A stretch of DNA of 64,000 bases from Methanocella paludicola SANAE (GTDB lineage Archaea > Halobacteriota > Methanocellia > Methanocellales > Methanocellaceae), in the NCBI RefSeq assembly GCF_000011005.1, contig NC_013665.1, positions 1,413,437 to 1,477,436 of the forward strand, written 5' to 3'. The notes under the pieces are model-generated. The model searched no databases. It was given only the letters and a program-made list of their open reading frames with translations, and was not told the DNA's origin. The translations under genes were made by a program, and so were the position numbers. Shown here one piece after another: positions 60,907-64,000 of this stretch; position 1 is the stretch's first letter, and each line of letters begins with the position of its first letter.

Positions 60907-61094
60907 GCCCCTCAAAAATATTCTAAGAATGCACGAAGACCGTTTCAGCCACGAAGTTACTCGAAGCGGGCCTAAAGCGACACGAAGACATAATTAATTA
61001 TATAAAAATCTTAGAGAACTTAGAGCTAGCTTCGAGCCGCTTTGAGGCTGAAAGAGTCTTAGCGCATTCTTATTATTTTTAGAGGGGCTTAGCC
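60901..61094. repeat. Foldback element G, 194 bp, overlapping a stop codon
   Basis: The left arm GCCTAAGCCCCTCAAAAATA (60901) with AAGAATGC and CACGAAG motifs is mirrored by the right arm ending TTTTTAGAGGGGCTTAGCC at 61094. The inner segments TTTCAGCC/GGCTGAAA are also complementary. It is shorter than the others and lacks TTATGCC ends. The left arm includes the last codon and stop of the F420 oxidoreductase gene. Confidence 0.7.
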
Positions 61095-61107
61095 TGATAT
61101 GACCGCA

Positions 61108-61116
61108 ATGTTTATA
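61108..61116 (+). promoter_or_regulatory. TATA-like box of the tRNA-Arg gene
   Basis: TGTTTATAC at 61108-61116 lies about 42-50 bp before the first base of the tRNA, close to the range expected for an archaeal tRNA promoter with a short 5' leader. Confidence 0.4.
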
Positions 61117-61157
61117 CATTACCACTACCCTTATGAAAAAAGGTCGCAGACGGCGTT

Positions 61158-61232
61158 GGGCTCGTGGCTTAGTCTGGACATAGCACCGGCCTTCTAAGCC
61201 GGGGGTCGGGGGTTCAAATCCCCCCGGGCCCG
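61158..61232 (+). tRNA. tRNA-Arg (anticodon TCT)
   Basis: The 75-nt gene folds as a full cloverleaf. The acceptor GGGCTCG pairs with CGGGCCC (61225-61231, one G-U), the anticodon stem CCGGC with GCCGG around the loop CTTCTAA (anticodon TCT), and the T stem GGGGG with CCCCC around TTCAAAT. There is no intron and CCA is not encoded. It reads AGA codons. Confidence 0.95.
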
Positions 61233-61284
61233 CTCAAAAACGTATAAGCCAATAAAAAAGTAACCGTCTAAAACCAACAAAAAC

Positions 61285-61293
61285 TTATAAGAC
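61285..61293 (+). promoter_or_regulatory. TATA-like box of the tRNA-Trp gene
   Basis: ACTTATAAG at 61285-61293 lies about 30-37 bp before the tRNA-Trp gene, the spacing for an archaeal promoter. Confidence 0.4.
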
Positions 61294-61321
61294 CTCGCTG
61301 GTCTATAATAAACGGTATAGT

Positions 61322-61563
61322 GGGGCTGTGGCCAAGCCAGGTATGGCGACGGGCTCCAGCGGTGGCCGGTCCGCAAGGGCCGGCAGAAATATGATGAGCA
61401 ACGGGTCACCTGAAGCTGCCCGACGGGGCGGTTTATGAGGAACCGTTGGAGCGCTGATTTCAGCGCTCTCGGTGAAATACCCACGCGGTAAAATCACCCA
61501 CGGATGAAATCCTACATCATCGGAGAGACCCGTCGATCGGGAGTTCAAATCTCTCCAGCCCCA
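61322..61563 (+). tRNA. tRNA-Trp (anticodon CCA) with a 168-nt intron
   Basis: The exons are 61322-61359 and 61528-61563. The acceptor GGGGCTG pairs with CAGCCCC. The anticodon stem ACGGG/CCCGT encloses the loop CTCCAGA with anticodon CCA at 61356-61358. The intron sits after position 37 and fits the bulge-helix-bulge motif exactly: CTCC (61354-61357) pairs with GGAG (61522-61525), and the bulges AG|C and AG|A mark the cuts. The inner helix GGTGG/TCATC follows. The intron carries a box C/D guide RNA, as in Haloferax and other euryarchaea. CCA is not encoded. Confidence 0.95.
61386..61461 (+). ncRNA. Box C/D guide RNA inside the tRNA-Trp intron
   Basis: Box C ATGATGA is at 61391-61397, D' CTGA at 61410-61413, C' ATGAGGA at 61435-61441 and D CTGA at 61454-61457, flanked by the short stem GAAA/TTTC. 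The D guide CCGTTGGAGC pairs with GCTCCAGCGG at the exon 1-intron junction, placing C34 (first base of CCA) five nt from box D. The D' guide pairs with ACCCGT at exon 2, placing C39 at the same distance. In Haloferax the intron is known to guide 2'-O-methylation of C34 and position 39. Confidence 0.88.
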
Positions 61564-61722
61564 CATTTTTCCCTGGTAATCGATAGCCAGAATAATAAAT
61601 CATCTAATTTTAATTTGGTAAATACCTAATATAACCAATAACATCTTAACCATTAGTATAGATATACATTATATTGCTAAAGTTAACATGTTAATAGATT
61701 ACTGTAGAATCTCCCAATGATA

Positions 61723-61820
61723 GGGGCCGCCCGCATAAACCAATATACCCACCTTGCCTACCACCAACATACCCCCCGAAAACGTATTTAAAAAGTAAGG
61801 GCGGCCCACGTGGTGGCAAG
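61723..61820. other. Interleaved inverted repeats, possible pseudoknot or structured RNA
   Basis: In the 359-bp gap after tRNA-Trp the G+C-rich GGGCCGCCC (61724-61732) matches the inverted GGGCGGCCC (61799-61807). Between and after these, CTTGCC/CCACC (61753-61765) can pair with GGTGGCAAG (61812-61820). The order A-B-A'-B' is that of a pseudoknot. A TATA-like GTATTTAAAAAG lies in the loop (61784-61795), so a promoter is also possible. The rest of the gap is A+T-rich with no frame. Confidence 0.35.
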
Positions 61821-61922
61821 CAACATTATAAAAAATATTAGATTAGTTATTTCTGGAATAATTATCGCATGCTATATGTACTATAAGTCATAAACATATG
61901 GCAAAACAAAAGGGGGCATTAG

Positions 61923-62150
61923 ATGAAAGGAATAGCGATAGATGAGCTTATCGCTTTGAATAGCAAGCGCCATATCGAGACGATCATGAAAAAGGCGCCT
62001 GTGCAAATAGAAAACGCCATTATGGAGCAGGATTTTGGCTTCGACGAGGTGGCGTTAATCAAGGACATAGAGTTGGACTTTGCGATGCGGGCAGAAGACC
62101 TGCTTGAGACGCTACAGTTATCGCACCTTATCACAGCGCCTAAAAAATAA
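61923..62150 (+). CDS. Small unknown protein
   Basis: The 75-residue protein (MKGIAIDELIALNSKRHIET, AIMEQDFGFDEVALIKDIEL) is helical and not recognised. A strong GGGGGC ribosome binding site lies just before the ATG. An opposite-strand frame covers the same DNA but has no such site. The gene is separated from both neighbours by A+T-rich gaps. Confidence 0.55.
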   Translation: MKGIAIDELIALNSKRHIETIMKKAPVQIENAIMEQDFGFDEVALIKDIELDFAMRAEDLLETLQLSHLITAPKK

Positions 62151-62254
62151 GCAGGCTTAAATTTTTTTTACATTGGTCGATCATACCTCGACGTGATCAG
62201 AGCTTCTTCGGGAATGGCAAACGAGCCAATTTAGCATAAAAATTTTTAAGGCTT

Positions 62255-62458
62255 TTACTCTTTTGAGCCAGGGATCTCCTGGACGCGGCCCACCTGGCCG
62301 CTTACCAGCCTGACCTTTATACCATGAGGATGAAAAGATGAATTAGTCAGAATCTCTTTAACGATGCCCCGGGTCCTTTTGCCCGTTCGCTGGTCCTGCT
62401 TGAGGACGATGTCTACTTCAAGCCCGGGCCTGATGTCTTTTCTATACTGGCCGTTCAT
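62255..62458 (-). CDS. YwbE-like small protein
   Basis: The 67-residue protein reads IRPGLEVDIVLKQDQRTGKR, TRGIVKEILTNSSFHPHGIKVRL and SGQVGRVQEI, the pattern of the YwbE (DUF2196) family found in bacteria and some archaea. The family's function is unknown; the fold is a small beta barrel that may bind nucleic acid. It ends with a Ser-Lys-Glu tail. Confidence 0.85.
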   Translation of the reverse strand: MNGQYRKDIRPGLEVDIVLKQDQRTGKRTRGIVKEILTNSSFHPHGIKVRLVSGQVGRVQEIPGSKE

Positions 62459-62759
62459 GTTCCTTCGAGCTATAATTAGGTAAAGCTGGTAAAATAGTTA
62501 TTGAAAGGTTAAATGCTATGGCATTGCATCAGGCTATTTAAGTATAAATATATTATTTATATTTCGCTGTTTTTTCGCCTTTATTTTCTATAGTGTAAAA
62601 AGAATTATCGTTTTAAGAACAATTTGTTTGATTTGATAGGCTTTTTCGTTAATTTGAATGAAAATCGTCAAAGATTTACAATACTTAACATTATATCGAA
62701 ATGTTTATTATCGTATATATCCAAATCAATTATTTAGCAAGTGAATATACAGGTGGCGA
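62459..62759. other. A+T-rich intergenic region
   Basis: About 300 bp without a credible frame separates the divergent ywbE-like and following genes. TATA-like boxes occur (TCGTATATAT at 62711-62720), and AGGTGG at 62751-62756 is the ribosome binding site of the next gene. I see no repeat or RNA structure in the rest. Confidence 0.5.
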
Positions 62760-63038
62760 ATGATGAAGAAGAACCTGGTCATGAGGCCCATCCTGGGCAC
62801 GTTGAAAGGCTTTACTAAACACTGGAACCCGTTCAACAAACAGGTTTTTGCTCAAGTCCAGCTCGATGAGGAGGACTTTATCAATATCCCCATCGACTAC
62901 AGGCAGCAACAGTTCATCATGAAGGAGCACCCGGTCGACAGCGCCGTATCTATCATTTTCTATGAGGGCAGGTGGCAGATCACCAGCGAAACTATTCTCG
63001 ATCAATTCTTCACAGATACGAATACGGTATATACCTGA
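62760..63038 (+). CDS. Small unknown protein
   Basis: The 92-residue protein (FTKHWNPFNKQVFAQVQLDE, EDFINIPIDYRQQQFIMKEHPVDSAVSIIFYEGRW) is beta-rich and not recognised. It resembles part of an OB- or PilZ-type barrel, but no motif proves it. ATG ATG at the start gives two possible first codons; AGGTGG lies just upstream. The AlaX gene begins 60 bp later on the same strand. Confidence 0.55.
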   Translation: MMKKNLVMRPILGTLKGFTKHWNPFNKQVFAQVQLDEEDFINIPIDYRQQQFIMKEHPVDSAVSIIFYEGRWQITSETILDQFFTDTNTVYT

Positions 63039-63098
63039 GCCCTTTTCTTCTTTTAATCGATACTATCAAGATGGTTGAGGCCATACCATCTTCGCAAT

Positions 63099-64000
63099 AT
63101 GGAGCATCGGCTTTATTGTGATTCGCCGTATACGACGGAGTGGACGGCGGACGTCGTCAGTATCGAGCAAAGGGAAGGGTCGGTTCGGGTCGTGCTGAGC
63201 GAGACCGCGTTCTACCCGGGTGGCGGTGGCCAGCCGTCGGACCGCGGCACCATCGACGGGATACCCGTGGACGATGTTATCGAGCAGGATGGGCACGTCG
63301 TTCATGTGCTGGGCAAAGCCCCTGCTAATAAAACGGTATCCTGTATTATTGATTTTGACAGGCGGTTCGACCTCATGCAGCAGCACAGCGGCCAGCACCT
63401 GCTCTCGGCCGTGCTATTCAAGCTGTACCAGTGTAAGACGTCGAGCCTGCACATGGGCATGGATGAGCTCTCTATTGATGTGGCTATGCCGGATATGCCC
63501 GCACAAATGCTTATGACGGTAGAGGAAGAGGTTAACGCCTATATCTATAAGGATCTGCCAGTCGTGATCAGCGTCGTGACGCCTGAAGTCGCCAGCGAGA
63601 TGACATTACGGAAGACCCCTCCTAAGGAGGGTGAGGTCCGTATCGTGGAGATCACCTCTATCGACCGGTCGCCCTGCTGCGGTACCCATGTCAGGAGAAC
63701 AGGCGAGATAGGTATTATAAAGATCGTTAAGACGGAGAAGCGGGGCGCCGAGACCCGCGTATACTTTAAATGCGGGAAGCGCGCCCTAAAAGACTACCAG
63801 TTTAAGCAGGATATTGTCACTGGCCTCGTTCATCTTTATCGTATGTCCGAGGGCGATGTGCTCGCGAAGACGGAAGCCCTCGCCGCACAGCTCAGGAATA
63901 CTCAGAAAGAGCTTACGGAGATCAAGGATAAGATGCTCCGGGTGGAAGCGAAGGAGATCTCAGCCTCGGCTACCTCAAAAGTGATCGATAGGTCCTATGG
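63099..64000 (+). CDS. Alanyl-tRNA editing protein AlaX, cut at the window end
   Basis: About 300 codons are present before the edge. The N-terminal domain has TAFYPGGGGQPSDRG and the HSGQHLLSAV zinc motif (H-x3-H). Later SPCCGTHVRRTGEIG supplies the third and fourth zinc ligands (C-x3-H). A helical DHHA1-type tail with a coiled coil begins near residue 235. It hydrolyses mischarged Ser- or Gly-tRNA(Ala). It is of the long AlaX type, since it continues past the editing domain. The ATG at 63099 is the first in frame. Confidence 0.92.
   Translation, partial: MEHRLYCDSPYTTEWTADVVSIEQREGSVRVVLSETAFYPGGGGQPSDRGTIDGIPVDDVIEQDGHVVHVLGKAPANKTVSCIIDFDRRFDLMQQHSGQHLLSAVLFKLYQCKTSSLHMGMDELSIDVAMPDMPAQMLMTVEEEVNAYIYKDLPVVISVVTPEVASEMTLRKTPPKEGEVRIVEITSIDRSPCCGTHVRRTGEIGIIKIVKTEKRGAETRVYFKCGKRALKDYQFKQDIVTGLVHLYRMSEGDVLAKTEALAAQLRNTQKELTEIKDKMLRVEAKEISASATSKVIDRSY

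Overview
The window is a gene-dense stretch of an archaeal chromosome, most likely from a methanogenic euryarchaeon close to Methanocella (order Methanocellales). The markers are O-phosphoseryl-tRNA(Cys) synthetase, archaeal-type riboflavin synthase next to lumazine synthase, deoxyhypusine synthase, HerA/NurA/Mre11/Rad50, Sm-like protein, RIO2 kinase, the archaeal diadenylate cyclase DacZ, an F420-type oxidoreductase, a PGF-CTERM surface protein and a tRNA-Trp whose intron carries a box C/D guide RNA. The genus is inferred from this gene set, not from any search.

Layout. 1-3.9 kb: two flavodoxin-like proteins around a PAS histidine kinase, then Lsm and a winged-helix protein with a histone-H1-like tail. 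3.9-13.2 kb: leftward DNA-end-processing cluster (mre11-rad50-nurA and a HAS-barrel protein-herA), split by two A+T-rich genes of unknown function on the other strand, then a winged-helix gene and an unknown. 13.4-18.7 kb: GAF histidine kinase, methyltransferase-like protein, iron-sulfur flavoprotein, GNAT and thiL, the last with no usual start codon. 18.8-22.3 kb: HEPN-MNT toxin-antitoxin pair and a family-B polymerase with eroded exonuclease motifs. 22.3-30.8 kb: HTH-PAS sensor, voltage-gated K+ channel, subtilisin, broken nikR, nitroreductase, degenerate ABC ATPase, deoxyhypusine synthase. 31.3-36.8 kb: PAS kinase, CheB-CheR-PAS fusion, NucS. 37.5-47.4 kb: surface/lipoproteins, pdxS, Mut7-C, MFS, endonuclease III, two aminotransferases, ribH-ribC and a membrane-anchored surface protein. 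47.5-53.3 kb: sepS-endonuclease V, a repeat-rich surface protein, leuD/leuC-type isomerase. 53.9-61 kb: dacZ, metK, GxxExxY gene, rio2, PAC2, DUF473-like, GGCT-like, F420 oxidoreductase. 61-64 kb: two tRNAs, small genes, AlaX cut by the window end.

The most striking feature outside genes is a set of long imperfect inverted repeats (280-780 bp) between genes at 27.4, 30.8, 36.8, 37.0, 53.5, 56.1 and 60.9 kb. Most are built from short CACAGAG- or CACGAAG-like motifs. Four end in TTATG(C)C. One encloses a GxxExxY (PD-(D/E)XK-like) gene, another looks like a deleted copy of that one, and one sits inside another. They look like a foldback family of mobile or formerly mobile elements.

Other points to revisit are two apparent AUU start codons, a shared C-terminal PCxxALALPL signal on two surface proteins, a pseudo-ABC ATPase, and a possible conformational switch in the tRNA-Trp intron. 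DNA repair is over-represented: HerA/NurA/Mre11/Rad50, NucS, endonuclease III, endonuclease V and PolB.
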